In this document: positions 43,721 to 52,913 of the stretch, piece by piece | Numbering within the stretch: position 1 is the first letter of the stretch | Layout of the letters: every line of letters starts with the position of its first letter | Origin: Planctomycetales bacterium | Lineage (GTDB): Bacteria; Planctomycetota; Phycisphaerae; SM23-33 | Assembly: GCA_030612725.1 (NCBI GenBank) | Contig: JAUWNJ010000018.1 | Span: forward strand, 1 to 59,999 | Direction of reading: 5' to 3' | Length of the DNA stretch: 59,999 bases | Made by a program: the position numbers and the translations under genes | Notes under the pieces: generated by a model | Told to the model about the DNA's origin: nothing | The model's database searches: none | The model's input: the letters and a program-made list of their open reading frames with translations, nothing else

Positions 43721-44512
43721 CTATTCACCGAACAGGACATTCTGCATAGAGTAAAGCCCGGGCTTCTTCCCTGCAAGCCATAAGGCCGCTCGCAGCGCGC
43801 CGCGAGCAAAGGTATCGCGTGTGTGGGCGGAGTGCGAGATCGTTACCGTCTCGCCGAGGCAGCCGAAATGGACGCTGTGCTCGCCGACCGTGTCGCCCAG
43901 GCGAACGGCGTGCATACCTATCTCACCGGGGCGGCGCGGGCTTGTACCACCCCTGCCGAGAACAGCCGATTCGCCGTACTGCCTGCCCGTCGCGTCGCAA
44001 ACAGCCTTCGCCAACGCAATGGCGGTACCCGATGGAGCGTCTTTCTTGAAGCGGTGATGCGTTTCGGAAATCTCGACGTCATAATCCTCGCCGAGCGCCG
44101 CCGCCACTTCGCCGACGACCTTCAGCAGCATGTTCACGCCCACGGACATATTGGCTGCATGGACAATTGCTATCTGCGAGGCTGAATCCGCCACTTCCGC
44201 CTGCTGCGATTCGGTCAGGCCTGTCGTGCCGATGACCATCGCTATATTGTGCTCCCGGCAGACGTCAAGCCACCGCATCGTCCCTTCGGGAAGGGAAAAG
44301 TCGATAAGCACCTGCGGAGCGTCGGCGAGTTGTTCGGTTACCTTCACGCCGAAGGTTCCCATACCGGCCAATTCGCCGATGTCGCGCCCGATTGCGTCCT
44401 GGCCCGTCGATTCCAAAGCCGAAACAATATCGAACTGCTCGGCCCCAATCGCCAATGCCGCTATCCGCCGACCCATCCGACCAGCGGCTCCGGTTATCGC
44501 TATCTTTGTCAT
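43721..44512 (-). CDS. dapB: 4-hydroxy-tetrahydrodipicolinate reductase
   Basis: A 263-aa enzyme of lysine and meso-diaminopimelate synthesis, normal length. NAD(P)-binding ITGAAGRMGRRI at the N-terminus, ANMSVGVNMLLKVV, and the catalytic signature SETHHRFKKDAPSGTA (about 153-168). Together with the dapL-like gene at 57808-58974 it indicates the aminotransferase variant of the DAP pathway. Other dap genes lie outside the window. Confidence 0.96.
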   Translation of the reverse strand: MTKIAITGAAGRMGRRIAALAIGAEQFDIVSALESTGQDAIGRDIGELAGMGTFGVKVTEQLADAPQVLIDFSLPEGTMRWLDVCREHNIAMVIGTTGLTESQQAEVADSASQIAIVHAANMSVGVNMLLKVVGEVAAALGEDYDVEISETHHRFKKDAPSGTAIALAKAVCDATGRQYGESAVLGRGGTSPRRPGEIGMHAVRLGDTVGEHSVHFGCLGETVTISHSAHTRDTFARGALRAALWLAGKKPGLYSMQNVLFGE

Positions 44513-44595
44513 TGGTTATTTCCTTTTAGCCGCGAACCCGCAGGACAGGCTACGCGAACAACAGAATAGTCCACAAATTACACAGATTGCACGAA

Positions 44596-45060
44596 TTACA
44601 CGAATTCCCAGAAGATGAGAAGTACATATATACTAATGCCAAGAAGTGTCGCGGCGGGACAGAGAACAAATGAACCATAGTAGCAGTACTTGAACCAAGG
44701 ATGACGGGCTGACAGATCGGGATTAAGTTTGAAAATTCGAACAACGCTGGCAAAAAAAGCAATAAATGTCTCTGGGCTAAAAGATTTTTTTAATTCCTCG
44801 TTCGCCCACCTGTACCAAAGCTTGGTCAAAGCCACGATGATGGGAACGCCAACCACAACCGATTCGGCTACCAACAGAACAATGAGCCAGACTGGCGGAA
44901 AATTATCACTTCCTGAAAATAGCCCGATAAGGCCTCCTGCAGGACTCGATAGCACCACAAAAGGCAACAGCCAGTAACAATATTGGGGAAGTGTAGAAAC
45001 TGGTTGTACATTCACCGGCTTAGTGCCCTTGCCCCCAAGGATGTACTTGTCGGTTTCCAT
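44596..45060 (-). CDS. Small membrane protein, unknown
   Basis: 154 aa with three to four hydrophobic helices (YWLLPFVVLSSPAGGLIGLF, WLIVLLVAESVVVGVPIIVAL and a C-terminal FVLCPAATLLGISIYVLLIF). No family is recognised. Base composition is more AT-rich than dapB and thrC. It lies 27 nt downstream of the nucleotidyltransferase gene on the same strand. The 83-nt gap to dapB carries a half-copy of the agccgcgaac word seen at 45472-45544. Confidence 0.55.
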   Translation of the reverse strand: METDKYILGGKGTKPVNVQPVSTLPQYCYWLLPFVVLSSPAGGLIGLFSGSDNFPPVWLIVLLVAESVVVGVPIIVALTKLWYRWANEELKKSFSPETFIAFFASVVRIFKLNPDLSARHPWFKYCYYGSFVLCPAATLLGISIYVLLIFWEFV

Positions 45061-45087
45061 AAAACAATTCGTGGACTTCTTTTTCCC

Positions 45088-45408
45088 CTACGCCGAATAG
45101 ACTTCTTCGCCCTCTCTGGCAAATTGGGCGATCATGGAATCGCCCTTTTCCCATTCTTCCGGCGTCATGGCAACGGCCTCAATTGGTTCCCAGAGATCGT
45201 AAATCGCGTCGGAAAGGACTACTATGCGCTCCCAATGACTCTTGCCCGCGAAGTCGTCGGACACGACCACCAGATCGATGTCGCTCCACTCACGCCAATC
45301 CCCTCTGGCATACGAACCGTAAAGAATGATTTTCGATGCCCTGACGCCATGATTTCCGAAGGCCTCACCGAAACGCTGAATAATTTTCAAAACTGCTTCT
45401 TTATCCAT
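45088..45408 (-). CDS. Nucleotidyltransferase-domain (MNT) protein, solitary
   Basis: A 106-aa protein with GSYARGDWREWSDIDLVVV, the GSxxRG...DxD pol-beta signature. Same class as the one at 17545-17865 but a distinct sequence. No HEPN gene is adjacent on either side, so it is either a lone nucleotidyltransferase or an antitoxin that lost its toxin. Confidence 0.82.
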   Translation of the reverse strand: MDKEAVLKIIQRFGEAFGNHGVRASKIILYGSYARGDWREWSDIDLVVVSDDFAGKSHWERIVVLSDAIYDLWEPIEAVAMTPEEWEKGDSMIAQFAREGEEVYSA

Positions 45409-45471
45409 TCCAGCACCTCTTTGCCTTAATTGTACCGTCCGACATCGAAACGCACCAGCACGCCATTCATT

Positions 45472-45544
45472 TTAGCCGCGAACAACGCGAACTTTTTTAC
45501 TCCTTAATTTTACAATCTGTTTTGTTCGCGCTGTTCGCGGCTAA
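45472..45544. terminator. 21-bp-arm inverted repeat after thrC
   Basis: Arms ttagccgcgaacaacgcgaa(c) at 45472-45492 and its complement at 45524-45544 differ at one position, around an A/T-rich centre. It begins 5 nt past the thrC stop codon on the minus strand; a likely 3' end structure. Confidence 0.75.
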
Positions 45545-45549
45545 ATCTG

Positions 45550-46935
45550 TTATCCAATCGTCTTGACGATGAACTCTCTCACCGCCTCGATGTCGTTAGG
45601 TAATTCGACGCATCGAGTGGGTAAATCCGCAAGGGAGTCGATGGCTGGGTGATGGGCGAGGTCTTTTCCGGTGGCTTTTTTGATGGCGTCGGGGAACTTG
45701 GCCGGGTGGGCGGTTGACAGGGCAACAAGCGGCTCGCCCGAAACTCCCATCGCCTCAGCCACCGCTACACCGACGGCAGTATGCGGGTCCAAGAGGTAAT
45801 CGTACTGCTCATGATACTTACCGATAGTCGCCAGTACGTCGTCCTGCGTTCCGACCCCGGCCACAACGTCTGAATCAACCTTACCATCGTCGGCGACTTC
45901 CACTCGCAACGAACCTGCCCGGGCAAAATCATCCATCAATGCCCGCAATCGGCCCGCATCACAGCCAACCTTGTAATAAAGATACCGCTCGAAATTGCTG
46001 GCCACCTGAATATCCATCGAGGGCGAGAGCGTTTGTGATAATTTCCCCAGCGAGTATTCGCCTGTGCTGAAAAACCTTGCGAGGATGTCGTTTTCGTTGG
46101 TTGCCAGGATGAGTCGGCTTATCGGCAGCCCCATCTGCCGGGCGTACCACCCAGCCAATATGTCACCGAAATTGCCCGTGGGAACCTCGACGCGAACCTG
46201 CCTCACGCCGGTTTGGGCCTGGACTTCAAAGACGGCTTTGAAGTAGTACACAATCTGCGCCAGCACCCTTGCGAAGTTGACGGAATTTACGGCTCCGAGC
46301 GAGTATTTTCCTTTGAATTCAAGATCGGCTGCGAGCGTTTTCATAATCCTTTGGCAGTCGTCGAAGTTACCGGCCACGGCGATATTGTGAACATTTTCGT
46401 CGAGGACGGTCGTCATTTGCCGCTGCTGGATTTCCGAGACCCGCCCGGCTGGGTGCATGATGAATATGTCGATACCCGCCCTGCCCCGACAGCCTGCGAT
46501 TGCTGCGCTGCCCGTGTCGCCGCTGGTCGCGCCGAGAATGTTCAAACGCCCCCCGCGTCGGGCAAGGATGTACTCGAACAGGTTGCCCAGAAGTTGAAGG
46601 GCGATGTCCTTGAACGCCAGCGTAGGACCGTGCCACAATTCGAGGACATATACAGGCCCAACCCTGAGAGTTACCGCCGGGGCCGGATCGAAGGCGTCGG
46701 CGTAGGTTTTCTCGATAAGCGTTTTCAGGTCGGTTTCGGGAATGTCGCCGATGAACAGGCGGAAGATTTCAAACGCCAAATCGGAATAATCCAGCGATTT
46801 CCACGCTTCCAACCGGCCCGCGACATCAGGAATTGATTCGGGAATAATCAGCCCGCCGTCGTCGGCCAGACCCATCATGACGGCGTCCTGAAATTCAATC
46901 GGTTCGATTTGTCCGCGTGTGGAAACGTATTTCAC
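45550..46935 (-). CDS. thrC: Threonine synthase
   Basis: A 461-aa PLP enzyme converting O-phosphohomoserine to threonine. Typical start KYVSTRGQ, PLP Lys in LELWHGPTLAFKDIALQ (about 102-118), phosphate-binding GATSGDTGSAAI, and VEVPTGNFGDILAGW. Start is GTG with a weak ggga ribosome site. Length fits the class found in Gram-negative bacteria. Confidence 0.95.
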   Translation of the reverse strand: MKYVSTRGQIEPIEFQDAVMMGLADDGGLIIPESIPDVAGRLEAWKSLDYSDLAFEIFRLFIGDIPETDLKTLIEKTYADAFDPAPAVTLRVGPVYVLELWHGPTLAFKDIALQLLGNLFEYILARRGGRLNILGATSGDTGSAAIAGCRGRAGIDIFIMHPAGRVSEIQQRQMTTVLDENVHNIAVAGNFDDCQRIMKTLAADLEFKGKYSLGAVNSVNFARVLAQIVYYFKAVFEVQAQTGVRQVRVEVPTGNFGDILAGWYARQMGLPISRLILATNENDILARFFSTGEYSLGKLSQTLSPSMDIQVASNFERYLYYKVGCDAGRLRALMDDFARAGSLRVEVADDGKVDSDVVAGVGTQDDVLATIGKYHEQYDYLLDPHTAVGVAVAEAMGVSGEPLVALSTAHPAKFPDAIKKATGKDLAHHPAIDSLADLPTRCVELPNDIEAVREFIVKTIG

Positions 46936-46948
46936 GATTTACAATCCC

Positions 46949-47021
46949 AATGACAAATGTTAAATGCTAACTGCTGACGGCTGAATGCTTTTTTCAGTTT
47001 AACATTTATCATTTATCATTT
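46949..47021. repeat. A/T-rich dyad at the end of the second rhomboid gene
   Basis: Left aatgacaaatgttaaatgc faces aacatttatcatttatcatt. The right arm overlaps the last codons of the rhomboid gene (GMKNDK). It fills the gap between that stop codon and thrC. Confidence 0.6.
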
Positions 47022-47875
47022 TTCATTCCCTCGGACTCCTGTTGCAGCGTTCTTTTCTCGCCTCTGCTGAGTGAACCGATACCTTCGCTTCGGATTTTAT
47101 CGAGTATGCGGTCGATTTTTTCCTGTTGTTCTCGTCGTTGTTTCAGTTTCCTTTCCCACTGTCCTTGTCCTGCAGGCCTATTGCTAAAGCGTAATCTCAT
47201 TCGCAGTTTCGGCAATCCCCAAATCCAAACAGCCGCCGCCACAGCCCCGCCAAGATGGGCAACGTGCGCGATCCCGCCGCCACCCGCTCCACCGGCGAAG
47301 AATTCCTGAAGTGTAAAGAATACCGCTATTCCGAGGAATAACGCAGCGGCTGTGCGAATAGGCATCGGAAACAGGAACACTATCAGGCGTATATGCGGAA
47401 ACAGCACCGCACAGGCAAGCACTACTCCATACACGCCCCCCGAAGCGCCAAGCAAGGGCACCTCTATCCCCCGCTCCATTGCAAATGTCATAAGTACGTG
47501 AGCAATACCGGCAGCCACGCCGCAACTGAGATAAAAGACCAAAAATCGCCTCGCGCCCCAACCGGACTCAAGCAGCATCCCCAGAAAGTACAGACCCATC
47601 ATGTTAAAAAGCAGGTGAAACAACCCACCGTGAAGGAATTGGAAGGTGATATACCGCCAAGGTTGCCACCAATAGGCTGGAATGACAGTGCCCCACGTGA
47701 ACAAACGACCTCCGATATCCGGAAACACCTGGAGGAAAAACACCGCGATATTGATAATAAGCAGATACTTGACCGCCCATCTCGGTTTTGGCATTCCACC
47801 GGCAAACCCGCCGGAGCGTTGCGGTGGAGGAGGATTATAATCCTGCTGCGCGTATGGTCTATCACGCCAACTCAT
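47009..47875 (-). CDS. Rhomboid family intramembrane serine protease
   Basis: About 288 aa. A Pro/Gln-rich cytosolic start, six membrane helices, catalytic Ser in LLGASGGVYGVVL (about 142-154) and His in GIAHVAHLGGAVAA; HGGLFHLLFNMMGLYFLG carries the conserved L1/TM2 region. A basic/Glu-rich tail follows. Start ATG shares one base with the Nudix stop (TAATG). It is the second rhomboid in the window and lacks the helical-repeat tail of the first. Confidence 0.9.
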   Translation of the reverse strand: MSWRDRPYAQQDYNPPPPQRSGGFAGGMPKPRWAVKYLLIINIAVFFLQVFPDIGGRLFTWGTVIPAYWWQPWRYITFQFLHGGLFHLLFNMMGLYFLGMLLESGWGARRFLVFYLSCGVAAGIAHVLMTFAMERGIEVPLLGASGGVYGVVLACAVLFPHIRLIVFLFPMPIRTAAALFLGIAVFFTLQEFFAGGAGGGGIAHVAHLGGAVAAAVWIWGLPKLRMRLRFSNRPAGQGQWERKLKQRREQQEKIDRILDKIRSEGIGSLSRGEKRTLQQESEGMKNDK

Positions 47876-48405
47876 TAGAGACTCTCTTTCAGTCGCCACA
47901 TCGCCCAGGCCGAGATGCTCTTGGCGTCGTGCAACTCGCCGCTTCGAATCATATCGTCAATTCGCTCCGGGCTGACGAGTTCAACTTCAATTCGCTCGTA
48001 CTCTTCGAGCATCTGGGGCCCAGCCGTCAGTTCCGTCGCGGCGAAAACGTGGAGATATTCCGTAATAGCACCCGGACAGGAATAAAATCCGCCCAGTTTC
48101 TCAAGCCGACCTGCGGTGTAGCCGGTCTCCTCGATAAGTTCCCGCAAGGCGCAGGCTTCCGAAGCCTCGTCGCCGTCGATTTTACCGGCAGGGAATTCGT
48201 AAAGATTCTCGCCCACCGCGAATCGCTCGTTGCGGATAATCACGACCGACCCGTCATCCAGCACCGGAACCACCACTACCGCGTCGTCGAACTCGACCAG
48301 GTCGCGGGAAACAACCTCGCCGGTGTCCATTTCCAGACCGATCTTATGAACCCGGCAGATTTTACCGGTGTAGATCAATTCGTCTTTGACAATTTCGCTT
48401 TTCAT
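47875..48405 (-). CDS. Nudix hydrolase, ADP-ribose pyrophosphatase-like
   Basis: 176 aa. Intact Nudix box GKIDGDEASEACALRELIEE then TGY (about 72-94), preceded by VIIRNERFAVGENLYEFPAG. Pattern and length fit ADP-ribose pyrophosphatases. It sits 6 nt after the HEAT-repeat lipoprotein gene and overlaps the rhomboid start, so it belongs to a run 50022-47009. Contrast the box-less Nudix relic at 11043. Confidence 0.92.
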   Translation of the reverse strand: MKSEIVKDELIYTGKICRVHKIGLEMDTGEVVSRDLVEFDDAVVVVPVLDDGSVVIIRNERFAVGENLYEFPAGKIDGDEASEACALRELIEETGYTAGRLEKLGGFYSCPGAITEYLHVFAATELTAGPQMLEEYERIEVELVSPERIDDMIRSGELHDAKSISAWAMWRLKESL

Positions 48406-48411
48406 GTTTTG

Positions 48412-49140
48412 TTACTTCGTCGGTTGGGATGTAGTCCGTCGCCTGAAGCGGCTCCACCATGCCCTTTTTACCGGTCTGACCGGATGTTTGAACGGGTCGG
48501 TCTTTGCGTTGAGGATTCTCCGCCATGCGCGGGCGTCGGTACCGGCGACCTCGCCGGTCAGTTCGGTCAGTGATTCAGCCGCCCGACACCGAACGGCTAG
48601 TTTGGGGTCGTCCAGACACCGCAACAACGTATCAAGAACATCCTGCTGCCGATAATGCCGTAATGCGCGAGCGGATGCGATGCGAACGTCGGGCGATACG
48701 TCGGAATTCGCCCTGAGCGACAACGGTCCCACAGCCTCCGGCGCAAATATCGAATCCATCGCCACAGCAGCATCCCATCGCACCGACGACTCGTGGTCGG
48801 AAAGAGCGGCGATGACTTCCTTGGCGTATTTTGCGTCGCCGACCCGACCAAGCGCCCGCACAGCCGCGCTGCGCACGGTCGGAGCCGAATCGGTGGTCAT
48901 AATCGCATAGGCCTTCGGGTATGCGCCTCGCCGACCCCAATCTTTCTTCGACAACCGCTCAATCGCATCCCGTCGCAAGTCCGGGTCCTCGGACTCGAAC
49001 ATCTGCACGACCAGTTGCTTCGGCGAGGGCCCGAACAATTTTCTTGTAAGTCCGCCTCGACCGGCGCCGTCACCACCCGGCGAACAACCGACGGCCAACA
49101 CGACCAAAATTACTATCGGGATGTATCGAAGAATTTTCAT
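48412..49140 (-). CDS. HEAT-repeat lipoprotein
   Basis: About 242 aa from ATG 49140. Signal peptide MKILRYIPIVILVVLAVGC with lipobox, Gly-rich linker, then HEAT-like repeats (SEDPDLRRDAIERLSK, TVRSAAVRALGRVGD, SSVRWDAAVAMDSI, DVRIASARALRHYR, KLAVRCRAAESLTEL). Such repeats form protein-binding solenoids in the periplasm. Tail is Arg/Lys-rich. Confidence 0.82.
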   Translation of the reverse strand: MKILRYIPIVILVVLAVGCSPGGDGAGRGGLTRKLFGPSPKQLVVQMFESEDPDLRRDAIERLSKKDWGRRGAYPKAYAIMTTDSAPTVRSAAVRALGRVGDAKYAKEVIAALSDHESSVRWDAAVAMDSIFAPEAVGPLSLRANSDVSPDVRIASARALRHYRQQDVLDTLLRCLDDPKLAVRCRAAESLTELTGEVAGTDARAWRRILNAKTDPFKHPVRPVKRAWWSRFRRRTTSQPTK

Positions 49141-49158
49141 TGCCCACAAGGTTATCAT

Positions 49159-50022
49159 TCAACTGCCGATTTTGGCAAGGAGTTGTTCGACGACCTCTAT
49201 CGGAACCCTGGGCCTACCTAGTCTAACGCCGGATTTTGCAGAGCCGTGAAAGTCCGACCCGCCCGACACCATCAGCCCCAATCGACGTGCCAAATCAAGG
49301 TATGAGCGAATCTGCCGGTCGTTGTGGCTGGAGTGATACGCCTCGATACCGTCAAGCCCGTCATGGACGAGTGATTTGACAACGCGTTCGAGCATGGCGT
49401 CGTTCGTGCATTTCAACTCGACCGGATGGGCCACTATCGCCACCCCGCCGGCAGAGTGAATCGCTTCGATAATCTCGCGGGCCGAAAGTTTCTCCTTGTC
49501 CACAAACGCCGGCTTGTCCGTGCCGATGTAACGGTCGAAGGCCTCCGCCTCGCTGCGAACGTATCCTTTCACCCGCAACAACCTTGCCATGTGAAGCCGA
49601 CCCACCATGACCGAATCAGCGTCCGCTGCATTCGAACCCGAAGCCATGGCCACCAACTCGTCCATTGAAATATCCATACCCAACTCGTGCAGTTTGGCGA
49701 GCATTTGCGGGTTACGTTCGTTGCGGGCCTGACGAAGCGACCGGGCGATCTTCTGCAATTGCCCGTTATCCGGGTCGATGCCCAAACCGAGAATGTGCAG
49801 CATACCGTCGGTAAAGACTGCCGAGATTTCAATTCCGGGAATGAACCGCACCTCCAGCGCATCGGCAGCCTGCCGCGCCTCAGCCAGTCCTGCAACGGTA
49901 TCGTGGTCCGTCAGCGCCAATGCCAATAGATTCCCGGACTCCGCAAGGCGCACCAGTTCGGCTGGAGACGTGTCCCCGTCGGAAGCGGTTGAATGAGTAT
50001 GTAAATCGACAAATCGCCGCAT
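49159..50022 (-). CDS. PHP-domain metal-dependent phosphoesterase
   Basis: About 287 aa from ATG 50022. PHP motifs: VDLHTHSTASDGDTSP (about 4-19), ALTDHDTVAGLAEA, FIPGIEISAVF, VAIVAHPVEL and SGGSDFHGSAKSGVRLG. Relatives (TrpH/YciV, RNase AM) are 3'-phosphoadenosine phosphatases or 5'-3' exonucleases on short RNA. First gene of the run with HEAT lipoprotein, Nudix hydrolase and rhomboid. Confidence 0.9.
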   Translation of the reverse strand: MRRFVDLHTHSTASDGDTSPAELVRLAESGNLLALALTDHDTVAGLAEARQAADALEVRFIPGIEISAVFTDGMLHILGLGIDPDNGQLQKIARSLRQARNERNPQMLAKLHELGMDISMDELVAMASGSNAADADSVMVGRLHMARLLRVKGYVRSEAEAFDRYIGTDKPAFVDKEKLSAREIIEAIHSAGGVAIVAHPVELKCTNDAMLERVVKSLVHDGLDGIEAYHSSHNDRQIRSYLDLARRLGLMVSGGSDFHGSAKSGVRLGRPRVPIEVVEQLLAKIGS

Positions 50023-50032
50023 AAGAAGAATG

Positions 50033-50116
50033 AACCACAAAGTGCACAAAGAACACAAAGAAAAAAAGAAACTTTTATTTTTTCTGTCCTTTGTACCCTT
50101 TGTGTCCTTTATGGTT
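50033..50116. repeat. Inverted repeat of cacaaag words
   Basis: Left aaccacaaagtgcacaaag ... acacaaag and right ctttgtaccctttgtgtcc ... atggtt face each other across a T/A-rich centre. It lies in the 3' spacer of the TPR gene and directly upstream of the PHP gene on the minus strand. Confidence 0.75.
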
Positions 50117-50204
50117 ATAAATCGAACAGTCCTGTGTAGAGGTATCCTTCACCGTCGTCGGGCAGGAATTGAAAATCCCGTAGAAATGCCTACGGCATTG
50201 GAAA

Positions 50205-52541
50205 TCATTTTTTACGCAGCGCCTTTGCCATTTCGCGGACAAGTTCGTCGCTATCGACGGTGAAAAGGTCCAACAGCGTCCGGTGTCCTTTCGTTCGTTT
50301 CACAGCCAATAGTTCGATAAGCCTCATTCGTACCATGCTGTCGGTGTCTTTAATTCGCGGCCCCATCAGCGATATAATCTGCGCGTTCAGATCGACATGA
50401 TGCAAGGCTGCGAGCATCTCGGCCCGTACAACGGGTGAAGGGGACCCAAGAAACGCCCTTGTCATGCTCAAAAGTATCGGCCTGGTTATAACCTTCGGTA
50501 AAATGGGTTTGGCCTTTCCTATTTCGCTCCTGCATACATACCCCAACAGCAATGCCGTTTGCCGGGCCGCTCGCATCTGCTGGGCCGGCGAGCCTTGCTG
50601 AAGGTCCCGAACAATGTAGCCCAATGCAAAGTTGGCTGACTTCTCTAAGCCCGACACGTCAAACAGCGCGGCGCGACGGATCGTTATAGGGGCTATCTTT
50701 ATCCCCGGCACTGAAGAGAACAACTTTTTCCCATACTGGAGCGGGTCCAGCAGCGCGCTTATCGAAAGTTTCACTTCCGCCATCGGCCAGGAGGAAAGCA
50801 AATTCTCAAGTTCGCCGACATCAACGCGAATTGTCTGGGAAACTTCTTTTCCGGCTTTGAGATATTTCGGCGAAGGAAGGGTTATGAGCGTAAGATTCGG
50901 AAGCGTCGCTCGCGTAGGTCCTTCAGCGGACACGCTCAAAAATATGGATGGGTTGAACAAACCCCCAATCCCCAGCGGAACAGGATGCCACGAGATATTC
51001 TTGACCGTTACGGTAACGGTAACTGCCTCTCCGAGCAGGACTTTGGTCTTTTTTGCGATGAGTTTTACGCTGACGTATTTTTCCGGATACCTGCCCATAT
51101 CAAGTAGATATTCCGGTAGTTCAGTCAATGCGTTTTGCATCTTTTGTGCATAGGACACAGGCGGGAGTTTGACCTTTTGTCCATCCGCGAGTTTTTTCAA
51201 TCCTCTCCAGGCTGGGCCTGTGCGAACGTCGCCCGCCCCTTCAAGCAGCGTTTTTGCGCCCTTTTCCGAAGCGCCGCTGCGGTAGTAATGTCCAGCCATG
51301 ATCGCCGCTGCGTACTGGTCTTTTTTGACCAGGCTTGCCAGACGTTTTACACCTGAATCGACCTTTCCCGTCGCCAGTTCGGCGGCACCGAGCACTCGCT
51401 GGACAAATAAATCATCTCCCGCCGACAGCGCCGCTGCATTGGCCCACTGAATCGCGTTTCCAGGTCTGGAGCGGAAGATGAGATTGAACCACGCAAGTTC
51501 GGCATTTACAGGTCCGCTCCGCTTCAATGCCGGCGAAGTCAGCGGTTTATAAATCCCAGCCATGACTTCGAGGTAAGTGTCCGCCTGCTCGTCGGCGCCG
51601 AGAGACCGGCAGGCCTCGACCATCAATCCGTGTAGTTTGAGGCTCCGATTATATCGCTTAAGGTAAGGAGCGATAAAAGTAATCGCCTTTGGGGCCTGAC
51701 CGGCATCAAGCATCGCGTTGAGGTAACCGACCAACAACATTTCCATTTCGTCGTCGGGCGGGCGGGTCGCTCCGGCAATAGCAAGAGCATGGTTGTAGAA
51801 CAGCAGCGACTTGTCGTACAGACCCGCGCTCTGAAGCGACTGCGCCAGATTTCGGGACACATACAGGCTTCGAGGGTTTGCAGCGAATACGCCAAGGGCG
51901 ATCTCGAACATATCGACAGGCGTGGTCCGTTTGGTAATCTGCGCCAGCATTTGCAGTGCAGCCGGTTCGTGTGCGTCAAAACGCAAAGCCTGTTCAGCGG
52001 CAAGACGAGCCTCTTTATTGAGGCCTTGACCCTGGTAAATCCTGCACAATCCGACGGCGGCGGCGGCACGAATACCACCGGAAAGTTTTTTATTCCCCGC
52101 AACGGTCTTTAGAAAATCGATGCGTTTTCCGGCAGTGTTGCACCCCTGAAGCGTCAGGCGAATCCAGCGAACCGCACAGGCGTAATCGTTCGGGGACGCC
52201 TTGACGCAGGCGCCGGCGGCGACGGTAGCGGCTTTGAGGTTCCCCGTCCCCTCGTAGAGATCGATCAATTGACGATTTACCTCCGCTCCGGAAGGACTAA
52301 TCCGCCTGGCATATTGCAGCAGGGCAAGAGTCCTCCCAACTCTCGCCGGTACCGATCCGGAGCGCCTGTGCCACAACGACCTCGCCTCGTGGGTAAGACT
52401 TCCCGACGCCTGCTCGGACCAGACAGCCTTCACCGACGGGCGGTCTTTCGTCGAAGACTCCCTGGGATTCGGCGTTTGAGCATCGACCGGAAGCGACAAG
52501 GCCACAACAATACAAAGCAAGGGTAACACTCGAATTGACAT
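50205..52541 (-). CDS. Secreted TPR-repeat protein, unknown function
   Basis: About 778 aa from ATG 52541 (MSIRVLPLLCIVVALSLPVDA, a cleavable signal peptide). Residues about 60-420 carry TPR-like helices (TLALLQYARRISPSGAEVNRQ, AAEQALRFDAHEPAALQMLA). About 470-640 is a beta-rich domain with VSVKLIAKKTKVLLGEAV, and the end has HEAT-like helices (VVRAEMLAALHHVDL, SMVRMRLIELLAVK). It probably acts as a periplasmic scaffold. The longer frame to 52703 crosses the next gene and is rejected. Confidence 0.72.
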   Translation of the reverse strand: MSIRVLPLLCIVVALSLPVDAQTPNPRESSTKDRPSVKAVWSEQASGSLTHEARSLWHRRSGSVPARVGRTLALLQYARRISPSGAEVNRQLIDLYEGTGNLKAATVAAGACVKASPNDYACAVRWIRLTLQGCNTAGKRIDFLKTVAGNKKLSGGIRAAAAVGLCRIYQGQGLNKEARLAAEQALRFDAHEPAALQMLAQITKRTTPVDMFEIALGVFAANPRSLYVSRNLAQSLQSAGLYDKSLLFYNHALAIAGATRPPDDEMEMLLVGYLNAMLDAGQAPKAITFIAPYLKRYNRSLKLHGLMVEACRSLGADEQADTYLEVMAGIYKPLTSPALKRSGPVNAELAWFNLIFRSRPGNAIQWANAAALSAGDDLFVQRVLGAAELATGKVDSGVKRLASLVKKDQYAAAIMAGHYYRSGASEKGAKTLLEGAGDVRTGPAWRGLKKLADGQKVKLPPVSYAQKMQNALTELPEYLLDMGRYPEKYVSVKLIAKKTKVLLGEAVTVTVTVKNISWHPVPLGIGGLFNPSIFLSVSAEGPTRATLPNLTLITLPSPKYLKAGKEVSQTIRVDVGELENLLSSWPMAEVKLSISALLDPLQYGKKLFSSVPGIKIAPITIRRAALFDVSGLEKSANFALGYIVRDLQQGSPAQQMRAARQTALLLGYVCRSEIGKAKPILPKVITRPILLSMTRAFLGSPSPVVRAEMLAALHHVDLNAQIISLMGPRIKDTDSMVRMRLIELLAVKRTKGHRTLLDLFTVDSDELVREMAKALRKK

Positions 52542-52558
52542 AGCGTAACTCCAGAAAG

Positions 52559-52855
52559 TCAGGATATTCCATAGGCGTAAATCGACGGGATTCCCGCCGC
52601 CAGAAGCAGCACGCCCATCATAACAACGCCGACGGCGCCGGCAATTCGTCCCGCCTGCGCCGGTGGGTGCGTATGCCCGGCGAACGCGCTCCAGCACAAC
52701 CATTCACCCGCCAGAAGCGCCGCAATCGCACAGATAAGTCCCATCGCCCCAGCAGGCAATATCGACTCGAATTCGCCGAAAAGCCCCCTTATTCCCACCC
52801 ATAACAGCAATACTCCCAAAGCCGCCATTATCACCGTCCCAATCCATTTGTTCAT
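52559..52855 (-). CDS. Small membrane protein with three hydrophobic helices
   Basis: A 98-aa protein: MNKWIGTVIMAALGVLLLWVG, AGAMGLICAIAALLAGEWLC and AGAVGVVMMGVLLLAAGIP are predicted helices with a His/Pro loop between the last two. No family recognised. It lies 17 nt upstream of the TPR gene on the same strand and may be co-expressed with it. Confidence 0.55.
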   Translation of the reverse strand: MNKWIGTVIMAALGVLLLWVGIRGLFGEFESILPAGAMGLICAIAALLAGEWLCWSAFAGHTHPPAQAGRIAGAVGVVMMGVLLLAAGIPSIYAYGIS

Positions 52856-52913
52856 AACTACAACCTCCCTGCCGTTCTGAAAAACCGCTGTACAGTCAGG
52901 TCGAGGATTTGCT